64,000 nt of DNA from Rhodocollybia butyracea (taxonomy: Eukaryota; Basidiomycota; Agaricomycetes; Agaricales; Omphalotaceae), in assembly GCA_015501585.1 (NCBI GenBank), contig JADNRY010000256.1, positions 24,582-88,581 on the forward strand. The letters are read 5' to 3'. The translations under genes were made by a program, and so were the position numbers. The notes under the pieces are model-generated. The model did not search any database, had not been told where the DNA came from, and was given only the letters and a program-made list of their open reading frames with translations. This document shows positions 55,720 through 64,000 of this stretch, in pieces; the first letter of the stretch is position 1; each line of letters begins with the position of its first letter.

Positions 55720-57520
55720 GGGGTATATGTACCGTACACACTATTTTAACTGTACAATACAAGAAGTTCCGTATTCTCGCCTACCACTCAGTGTACACAG
55801 TAATACTACCAGATCGCAGTGCACTGTAAATGCATGTACTTTAAATCATTCCAATTCAACTTCTACAAGCTTAATGGCGTATACAAACTAAGTAGAGGTG
55901 AACACAATTCAGATTTGAGAATTCCCATGGGAAGGGTCATCGCTCTAGGAAGCTGTCCAGACAGGTCCATTGATTGATTCATGCATCCAGATAAAAGGCA
56001 GAATCATGACATGCCCAAACTGTACATGTAGAAATCAAGAGAAGCTGCATGCAACAAGAGATATGCAATCTCAATTATGGGTAACTAATAGCAGATCCAG
56101 CATTTTTGCTGTCTAGTTACATTGAATGTATGCATATGCATCGTTGACGCGTCGCACAAGCTTGGTACAAGCTGTCAAATGTTCCGCAGCACAGTTTCAG
56201 CTGGCTGCAATCGTGGAGCCCTCCGGATTTCCAGTTATCGCATAGCAGCATAAATGTATGCCCGATCTGGCCTTCATATCTTAACTAGTAGCTAAGTTAA
56301 ATATTGATGAAGTTGCGCGCGCATTGTAAACTGGGACTCATTGAAGTCGACGTGTTCCGTACCGGTGCGGCCCACTTATAAGGGCTCACAACTTTGCAGG
56401 AGCCAGCTAATGCGATATCAACTGCTATCTAAATGCTCTGTATCAGGGATGTAAACTTGTAATACTATAATAAACCTCCGCCCTTCTTCTGTCATGCAAT
56501 CAATGGAGCAAAAGTTATTCTGTGGACTTTGACTGTATATGCTCCTTGTACGTACGAAGGCAGAGTTGTATATATGGAATAAGCGACAGTTTTCTTTTTA
56601 CAGCTATGACTGCTACAATTTCAGCTGTCTGCGGATTTAAAAATGCAATTGTTGCAGCTGTACGGGTCGATCGGGTTGCAATTTCTCGTCAGTGATGGAT
56701 GTGGGCGCCATTGCATATATAAAAACCTGTGGTTTTTCTACACCACTAATTTACTTGCTAATTTAATCATTCAAGAGGATGTGAGACCAGGGGGATGTAT
56801 GACTAAGGTAGAACTACCATATGATAATGATATAGTAATCCATAATACCTCAAATATACAATATTTAGTATCAGTGTCAAATAATCGCCACAGGCTCTAG
56901 TGATCACCACGGGGGTCCTATGTGTCAAAAATTCCGACCCGCACCGGACTCACAGTTGGGAAACCCTGTCAGCACGGGTATGGGATTACCCGTGAGTCTG
57001 TGGGTGAGAGTTACTCTGCTGCCTCGCGCTGCCTTCACAGCTATCCTCTATGATGTCATGCAATTTCAGACAAATCGCATGACATCATTGAGCTAAATTG
57101 CATCTCCTATTTATTTTGCCTCGTTTGTCCACATATGCTAACAGGCCAGATGAGAACTTATAAAATCCGAGAAGAATTCTATCACTTGAGTCTTGTATAC
57201 ACTGTACTTTGTATGGCTGTAACCATATACCCAAATGGAGTTCCTGCAAGTCGCACCATTTTCATAAGTTTGAATAACCTTGATTGAAACCCTCAAACCA
57301 TATCCTCTATGGTGCTGAGCCCCAGGACTCAGACGTAACATACTGTAGATCCATTGCTAACACCTTGCATGGCATACACTAGGGTACAAAATTGATGACC
57401 TCATCTCACGTGAATGATTCCGCTTTGGTTGCGCCACTCTGATGGGCTTTTTCTCTATGCCTCTATCACCCAATTCCAATGGGGCAAAAAAATTAACCAA
57501 GCACCAGCACTACTACCGCA
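55720..57520. other. Intergenic with hAT-like internal remnant
   Basis: At 56,740-56,880 lies a relative of the interior of the element at 50,736-51,326. Near 57,312-57,328 is GGTGCTGAGCCCCA, similar to an inverted hAT end, but with no partner. A weak inverted pair around CATGACATCA/TGATGTCATG occurs at 57,050-57,090. No gene was supported. Confidence 0.4.
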
Positions 57521-57523
57521 AGT

Positions 57524-58182
57524 ATGGTTTGGTTACTACTGGTAATTTTCATATCGTTGAATATCCAGCTAAATCCTACATGTAGAAATTCATCCAAACG
57601 AAAGGAAGCGGTCAAGCTTCATCGCCAGAGAAATACCAAGGTGCATGAGGTCCCAATTTCATTGCTTGCTCCTTCTCCATCAAGGCAAGTTATTTACTTA
57701 AACACTTCACTATACTGAGCCTCTACAATTAGTAGTCCGGATCATACTGCGGAACCACACAGCAACAGCGAAATTGTACCATGTCAGGTATGAGCATCAT
57801 TTTACATTGGATTGTTCATTCTCTGATGTTCAAAAAGCTTTCAAGTCATGCGACTCGACAACTCCAAGTTCTCTTGACAGAAAATCATGGGCCACGATAT
57901 CGACCAATTTATGAGAAGCTAGCCAGAATTCGTAAACGCTATGATGAATTGATCCTTGAATACGGAGGATATCTGTGTTGGCATAATAGTAGCAGCGAAG
58001 ATGACGAGTTTGAGTTGAAGATGCATACATACATTGGCGAAGAGCTTCTCACAGATATTCAACATCTACTTGATCTCCATTTTCCTGCTCAAGCTAGAGA
58101 TATGCGTACAATTTACACCGAAGTATGTATAATGCTGGTAGCCATTGGAGATGGTTTAGCCCGGTTGTCAATTTGTCATTAG
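57524..58182 (+). CDS. Unidentified small protein gene, partial model
   Basis: An exon-like block from about 57,784 or 57,830 to 58,125 encodes LSSHATRQLQVLLTENHGPR, then YEKLARIRKRYDELILEYGG and an acidic stretch, SSEDDEFELKM, with a helical end (EELLTDIQHLLDLHFP). GT-AG pairs at about 57,684-57,724 and 57,786-57,830 would link a short upstream exon ending SLLAPSPSR. I do not recognise it. Confidence 0.35.
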
Positions 58183-58298
58183 TATTCCATATAAAGTGTT
58201 AACTCTTGACTGAAAGGCCAGTGAAGGCTTTAAAAATCTAACTGGTGACCGTTAAGCAGGAACTACTACGCAACTCTGGTAGGTGACCATTCAATTTG

Positions 58299-58391
58299 GC
58301 AACCTTGTTGGCGACCTTGTTGGCGACCCTGTTGGCGACCTTGTTGGCGACCCTCTTAGCGACCTTGTTAGCGACCTTGTTGGCAATTATT
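58299..58391. repeat. 12-bp minisatellite
   Basis: Seven head-to-tail units of CTTGTTGGCGAC, with variants CCTGTTGGCGAC, CCTCTTAGCGAC and CTTGTTAGCGAC. The last unit degenerates to GGCAAT. Confidence 0.9.
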
Positions 58392-59267
58392 ATCGGCCAC
58401 CACCTTGCTTAAATGCAGATATAATTTGGGGAATTGTAGCCTGAATCCGAGACAGAGGTAAAGCCCTTTGAATCTCTTGAGGGAGTCCAGAGAGGAGTCC
58501 TGACCCTAACGCCATTGCACTTCCACCTCAAAAACATCAAGATAGGCTTATATATGTTTTGATTATACTTCTCCCATCTGAACCGTATTATTATCCCAGT
58601 ATCTTGTTCTCAAAACAATGAAACTTCCTAAGGAGCATATCTTGTCGAATCTTCTTAAATCTTGGATGCGTTGGTGCAAGGCCCATTAGTACTGGTAGTC
58701 ATTTGTATAATTGGGTGAGCGCCTGCGGGCGTATATGGCCTGACTCCTGACTTAGATTGGAGCACTGATATCAGTGATACGTATCTGATATCTCCAGACA
58801 TTGCTTATCCAGTTAAAATGTACCGTAGCTATATATAATATGGGCCATTCAAACTTTGTACGATCATGCACATCTGGATACTGAGGACATAACTTACACA
58901 TAGTATGCATGGTGTTATTCCAGTAATGAGTGTAGCACCAAATGGATTGCCAATTAGTGTGCTCCTCGAGGCGCGGTAGCTATTATTATAACCATTCACC
59001 TTCAGGACGAGGTTCATGAGATTTGCATTTGTTAATCCCTCCCAAAGGTGCCCCTCAAGTCCAGGGTAAGATCTGGATTCTGGAAGCAGAATCCATTTAC
59101 ATTATTGCACTTGAGTTCCAGGACTGACCATTGTATAAGAAGCAAACAAGTGCATGTTCTTATCAGTAATCGTACAAGGTTGGACTATTACATCATAAAG
59201 CGCAGATTGGCGCCAATATGCCATTTTTAAAAGCGCTTAATTGACTTCCTAACTTCAACCATACCTC
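58392..59267. other. Intergenic, nothing recognised
   Basis: No supported gene, RNA or element boundary. Confidence 0.3.
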
Positions 59268-59959
59268 ATGCCTGCCCCGGTCGAGCTTCCAACGTCCAAC
59301 CAAGGCTTACCGCGCACAGAACATCTAGGTCGCCAGACCAGTCTCTCGCAAGGCCAGGCCAGTAATAATACCCAGGCTAGCTCTGTGCAAGAATGGGGAA
59401 ATTCCAGCATGAATAGCTCAGGACCTGAGGAGGGCCAGAACACTTGAGGATGGGGGAGTTGGGATACTGGAAGGAGCACACCACCTCCACCCAGCGCACT
59501 CCTCAATTCCCCACTTAATCACCTACGCTCTGACTTTGACCGTGCAGCACTCAGCTGGAATGGAGTTCCTGATCGCCAGCTCACTTGGATGATATTCCTA
59601 CTGAGATTTGGGCACAAGCACAATGTACGTCCCTTACAGTTAGGGGATGAATATCTTCTGATTGATACACAGTGTTTTGCTGTAGTGAACGCGCTCAACA
59701 GACCAACTCAGAGTTTCCAACATTTACAGGCCCTCAGATAGAGAGCCGTATAGAAGTGCTGGAGCAGGATATCCGGCATACCCAGATCATGCAAGAAATT
59801 TTTCAAATGGAGGCTGGTGTTGCCCTGGTTCACTATCATGATATGAAACAAGCTGAGCATGAGGAGGAGGAGAAGCTTCAGAAACTCAGAAAGACAGAAA
59901 AAGAGCTTGCGGATCTACATTTAATTGCTCACACTATGTTTGCTCCTTCCTCTGTGTAG
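59268..59959 (+). pseudogene. Unidentified short coiled-coil protein, copy 2
   Basis: This is a paralogue of 51,697-52,261. Exon 1 (59268-59624) has an Asn/Ser/Gln-rich N-terminus, a TGA at 59,445-59,447, then HLRSDFDRAALSWNGVPDR. Immediately after, one base is missing relative to copy 1, because the matching continuation AHLDDIPTEIWAQAQ is in another frame. Exon 2 (from 59,673) has EFPTFTGPQIESRIEVLEQD, a coiled coil, and ends KELADLHLIAHTMFAPSSV. The TGA stands 26 codons before RSDF, against 27 in copy 1. Confidence 0.6.
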
Positions 59960-60235
59960 TGTTATTTGTGTATCCCTCATAGCTATGGTATACATACACC
60001 ACATTCCCTTGTTCAATTGATGGAAGGTTTCTTGATTTGGTAAGATCTTTTCAATTTTCCTAGTCATCTATACAACATTATTTTTTACCCGAGGTAGATA
60101 ATGGTGCGAAGGCTGTTGACACATTCAGAGATTAGTTTGTGAAAAAGCTGCCAAGCTCAATAACAAGGGTCCGGGGCTGAGTAAGTTCCAAGGAAGCTCC
60201 GAGATTGAAACACATTCATGAACTAGTTTCACATA

Positions 60236-60368
60236 CTGGCATTTGTGTCGTTGCAGGATTGAAGACGGCGCAAAGACGGGCGGAGTCTACCAGATTATAT
60301 TACTGGCATTTGTGTCGTTTGCAGGACTGAAGACGGCGCAAAGACAGGGCGGACTACCCGATTATATT
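60236..60368. repeat. Two tandem 65-bp units
   Basis: GGCATTTGTGTCGTTGCAGG and the following GAAGACGGCGCAAAGAC, ending GATTATATTAC, occur twice in a row with few differences. Confidence 0.85.
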
Positions 60369-60730
60369 ACCCATAACAGACTGACAAAGTTGAGATGTAT
60401 TTTACATGCAAGACATGCAGAAATTAGTTTAGGTTTGGTAAAAAAAAAAGGGGGGATATATTTTCCCATACACCTATTTCCGTTTTATCGGGTTGACTGG
60501 CCAGCCGCTACCTGTTTTAGAAGCCACCAATGGCTGAGTGAGCGCCACCAGGGTAAATGTGTTGCCCTTACAGCTAACACCCCCACCTGCAGAATGATCC
60601 TAAAGATTTAAGACTGGTTGAACATCTCTATCCCCCCCTTGCACCAGAAGTCCCCCACGCTATTTGTGTTCTCTCACAATCTATCTCAAGTCTTTCTCTT
60701 CGACTACCACTTTACGTGCCAAACAGAATT

Positions 60731-62815
60731 ATGTCATTCTCAGAAATTCTCGAAATGGACCTTGCCACAATGTCCATTGAGCAACTGAAGGAATGTAAGT
60801 TGCTATTGAATGCACTCGATCACAAGTACACTGAGTATGTATAGTCATAGTGAATGGAAGTGACAGTATCCAGAAGATCAAGGACAAACAAGACAAGCCC
60901 ACAAAACCCCAGACTCGAAAAGCTGCAAAGGCAGAATTGCCAGGAAAAGCGCAGCAGCTCACCGCCACACTGATTCAGCTGAATGGAAAAGTGGCATTGG
61001 CCCGAACGCAGCTTCTCAGTAAATCACCTCTTCATCTGATAAGTTGACTTTACTTGATTCTTTTCGAACAGAGATGGAAGCAGAATCTGCTTCTAAAGAC
61101 CTGCACGAGGAATTTACGCCAGATGGCGAGTCGACCAAGATTGAATTTTGAGTGCAAATAAGCTGAGACTTTGCAGAACAGGTCCCTCATTGTACTCCTA
61201 TGCCATCCATGCCTGAGAGTGCACCAATTCAAAGAGTTCCGCAAATGCAGCACACAAAGGTGAGTTCATGTACACGAGAAGGGAGAAAATCATAGAGGAC
61301 AACATCTACAGAGAATATCAACTCTCCCAATACTACAATGGCACCAGCACTAGAGAATGGAGCCGAAGTCACTGTTGAGAATATGGGTGACTCAACGGAA
61401 GACGGTGAGCTTATGCATTCCATTCTATTGAAGCAATAATTAACTCAAGTTTCTGAGTCACAGTGGGTACAGATACCAGCACTAATCTGCCAATGTCAGG
61501 ACAGGAGCCAGTTGCTGCAGATGGCACCAGTCTTAAAACAACATCCCCGGATCAGCAGGCTCCAGTTATGGAGGGACAGCCTCCCGCATCTTTGCCCCAG
61601 GACACTTGTATGTCATTGGACCCAAACATTCTTCGGATGAATCCAAATCGCCCACCTCTTGCATCCATTAGTGCGCCCCGCATCTGCACGCAGGCTCTCA
61701 TCATCAGATCAGCCCAAGTTCCCAAATCTCATACACAGAAGTCGTCTGATACTATGGCTGGGCTGAAGGATTAGTAGCGGCTTTGAATAATGCGCACTAT
61801 TGTGAGTTCAGCTAGTATCAGGCTACAAGTGCTCATGATGTACCTATGAAGATTTTCCCCCTGACGAGCCGTCTGGCACTACCATTATTGGCCCTGAACT
61901 TCAGGTCAATCTTGAGGAGCAGAAGAAACCAAAATCCCAAAGTAAGACTTCGATCCATTGTCCAACTGTTGTATACTAATCTCAGCCCCAGAAAAGCGCA
62001 CACTATCTGTTCAAGATGAGGCTGCCACAATATTAGCTCCAGGCTCCAAATCCCTGCCAAAGAAAACGCAAACTGGAAGGCTCCACAGAAGAGTCAACAA
62101 AGAAAGGGAGAACTGGGGTGAAACGGGCGGCCATCAAAAGTCGTGAGATGAAAGCGGCGACGACTCCGATTCCGATGATGACAATGAGGGGGTGGTAGAT
62201 ATAGATCTTGTTCCGAAGCAGAACAATGAGTCCGATTGTAAGGTTCCAAAACTAGTTTACCTTTCCAACTTTGCTAACATGCATTTACAGGGGCATGGAA
62301 TGTAAGGAGGAGTTGATCTCCAGCGTAATTAGTAAGTGTTGTTGTATTTTTGTTCCTATTTTACTTCCGCATTTTCTAATACAATAATTTCCAGAGGCTG
62401 CAGCAGAAGCGATTGCCAAGTTTCACCATGACCCCAAAAACAAAATTAACTATGGTCTCCGTCGACTATGCTTGTACGCTGGCATGGTTTGCCCCAGAGA
62501 GTGGGACTTCCTCCCGCCCCCTTGCTATCCATGTCATGACAACAAAGCAGGGAAATTTAATTTGCCCTTACCACACGATCAGTGACCATCGGGGATGCGC
62601 GTATGATGAAGATCGAAAGACCGTGCGGCTAACCGGTGTGCCAAAAGCCCCAATCAAGAAGTCGACCAAAAAGAACCCCAAAAATCCAGATCCTAGGTAC
62701 ATGCACTGTGGGTGCCCTCTCGAAACTGTTCTCCTTGAATTCTTCTTTTGGAAGAGTGACACCATCTATTCACCAACATTGCGACGTACTGAAGGCTGGG
62801 GACGGTTATTTTGAA
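60731..62815 (+). CDS. Unidentified multi-exon gene, partial model
   Basis: The ATG at 60,731 opens SFSEILEMDLATMSIEQLKE, followed by a probable intron. Further exon-like blocks are IQKIKDKQDKPTKPQTRKAA (about 60,870), a Thr/Pro/Gln-rich part (61,460-61,770), a second Lys-rich/acidic part (61,860-62,230, with DDSDSDDDNEGVVDID), and a more ordered C-terminal block. That block reads AIAKFHHDPKNKINYGLRRL, then AGMVCPREWDFLPPPCYPCH (62,410-62,570). Exon ends are not all resolved and some frames break between blocks. I do not recognise the family. The disordered middle and Cys/His-containing end are reminiscent of transposon-associated or DNA-binding proteins, without proof. Confidence 0.4.
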
Positions 62816-62829
62816 TCCAAGGGAGCGGG

Positions 62830-63310
62830 GGTTAATCTATGGTAAATGGACGGAGAAGAGGGCAAAAACTTGTGCATTTGTATCGTTTGACAGAGGATTG
62901 ATTCAATAAAGGTAGATACAATCAACAGGTGCTGATATCAGAGGTTCTTGAGGTGCAGATTAAGGAACTGGTTGACAGGATGACTCGTTTCAGGAATGAA
63001 GGGAAGTAGTAGAGTGGTAGTTGATTTCGGTACACTCTTGACAGAATAAAAATTGTCCCCCTGGCTCCAATCATGAAGGTCTGAGTAGATGGTAAGCTTC
63101 CACCACAGCAATAAGTGGATCCGATGTATGACTCAGATTCACACATTTCTACCGTGGTATGAGTCTGCAATGGTGCATATTCACTGTGTTTATCTCCCTG
63201 TGGCTATCTCCCACCTCAGAGGCATTCGAGTCTAAGTGGTGAGGCAACACCAGAGCCAAACAAAGGCTCCATTCACTATGTGAACCATCACCTCAATTTT
63301 CACATTTAAT
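62830..63310. other. Intergenic, nothing recognised
   Basis: No supported gene or element. Confidence 0.3.
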
Positions 63311-63319
63311 ACATAACGT

Positions 63320-64000
63320 GCTTAGCAATAAATAAGCAAATCTTGCGCGAGGGCTGAAACCACAGATAAAATTAGACATGGTTTGCACAGAGTCTTTGAA
63401 CACAGTACCTTGGCAAACACTTGGAACATGGTCCTCTCGTGTTGAGTCGCGGTCATAAGACAAAGAGAATTTGTTATAAAGAGTCTGCAGCCAGCACTGG
63501 TATGTGAACGCGCTAACTCCCAGCTCGAGGCCTTTGACATCTTCCTGTGGGAGGATTACAGGTACCTCAGTTGGTGGTGTACCGTCTCATTCTCCAATGC
63601 ACAAGCAATAAGCAAGGGCATATCTTTAAGCGTATAATCAGGATAGCCAAGTGATGCGTGAAAGTTGGAAGAGGGAAGGAAATCATCGACTGTGCGCCCG
63701 GAGATATACAATGTCAGAATGTTATTGTGGGACAGGAATAACGGGGAAAATGCCGGTGGGAGAAAAGGATACGCGGGATATTTGTTCTGAATATGAAAAA
63801 CAAGCAACTGGGTGTTTATTAAGTAGATGAGCCACGAAAAAGAGTACCAGCTCACTGCCAGGTAAAATGGGTTGGTGATGTCAGATAGTTGAAGTGTTTT
63901 GTTGTGATTATCATGAGTAACAAGGTCGCCGGCAACATGGCAGTAGAGGAAAGCAAGACGTTGGCCAAGTCGAACAGGATATGGAGCTTCAATGAGCTTC
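63320..64000 (-). CDS. Unidentified gene running off the right edge
   Basis: From the window end, the minus strand reads LIEAPYPVRLGQRLAFLYCH and continues open as AGDLVTHDNHNKTLQLSDIT, then NTQLLVFHIQNKYPAYPFLP, RTVDDFLPSSNFHASLGYPD and LKDMPLLIACALENETVHHQ to about 63,556. After a probable short intron a second block reads FTYQCWLQTLYNKFSLSYDR, then EDHVPSVCQGTVFKDSVQT (about 63,510-63,370). The N-terminus lies outside the window. I do not recognise the family. Confidence 0.45.

Noticed and set aside
50736..57328. A single 6.6-kb hAT element between the TAGGGCTCAGCACC and GGTGCTGAGCCCCA ends
   Set aside because: No matching 8-bp flanks, and no hAT transposase frame lies between the ends; unrelated KDZ and coiled-coil genes do. 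The shorter 50,736-51,326 reading is preferred, though tentative.
6102..59959. In-frame TGA codons as selenocysteine sites
   Set aside because: No SECIS-like element was seen, the genes are not selenoprotein families, and selenocysteine use is not expected in mushroom-type fungi. Mutation or readthrough is more likely.

Overview
The window looks like an accessory, transposon-rich region of a filamentous basidiomycete (Agaricomycete, mushroom-type) nuclear genome. Genes are split by short GT-AG introns of about 45-90 nt. The recognisable families are typical of that group: an NB-ARC/TPR NLR-like protein, a NACHT-ankyrin NLR-like protein, a KDZ-type transposase, rve-like integrase-core proteins, and Ser/Thr-rich single-pass membrane proteins with a cytoplasmic PPxY tail. 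No rRNA, tRNA or CRISPR array was seen.

Layout. (1) 0-42.5 kb is built from repeated copies of one ancestral module: a mitochondrial PP2C-type phosphatase gene, a mucin-like membrane gene, and a third dispersed remnant that I could not identify. The module appears inverted at the left edge (0-5.2 kb, + strand), again at 17.9-22.4 kb (- strand), and again at 31.4-42.5 kb (- strand), with small PP2C fragments at 22.5, 28.7 and 39.3 kb. Only one PP2C (40,405-42,435, four exons, 598 aa) and one membrane gene (3,967-5,041, four exons, 300 aa) read through intact. The other copies carry frameshifts, stops or deletions. (2) 6.1-11.4 kb holds decayed mobile-element-type genes: an integrase core protein, a 2-oxoglutarate dioxygenase-like (TET/JBP-like) remnant, the C-terminal part of a second integrase, and an unidentified zinc-ribbon-like gene. 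(3) 12.3-17.5 kb is one large, apparently intact NLR-like gene with about 25 kinesin-light-chain-type TPRs. (4) 22.5-30.9 kb is a tandem duplication of a gene for an unidentified secreted protein. Its right copy is intact (five exons, 392 aa, two homologous halves with matching intron positions). Its left copy is decayed and split by a 2.2 kb inverted-repeat element. Two more inverted-repeat elements lie beside it, one with a perfect 8-bp hAT-type target duplication. (5) 32.7-37.1 kb is a gene-poor insertion inside the third module. (6) 44.1-48.0 kb is a NACHT-ankyrin gene whose about 19 nearly identical ankyrin repeats contain two 1-nt deletions and which also has an in-frame TGA. (7) 48-64 kb is a degenerate tandem-repeat field, a hAT-like element, a KDZ transposase gene divergent from a partner gene, two related coiled-coil pseudogenes, and several unidentified genes. 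One of these runs off the right edge.

Two signals cut across the region. The frameshifts that could be placed are 1-nt losses, several of them in short homopolymers, so assembly error must be excluded before calling decay. Nine reading frames or frame segments are interrupted by a lone TGA (never TAA or TAG), mostly in transposon-type genes. This is what CGA-to-TGA decay of methylated DNA would leave, although other readings are possible.
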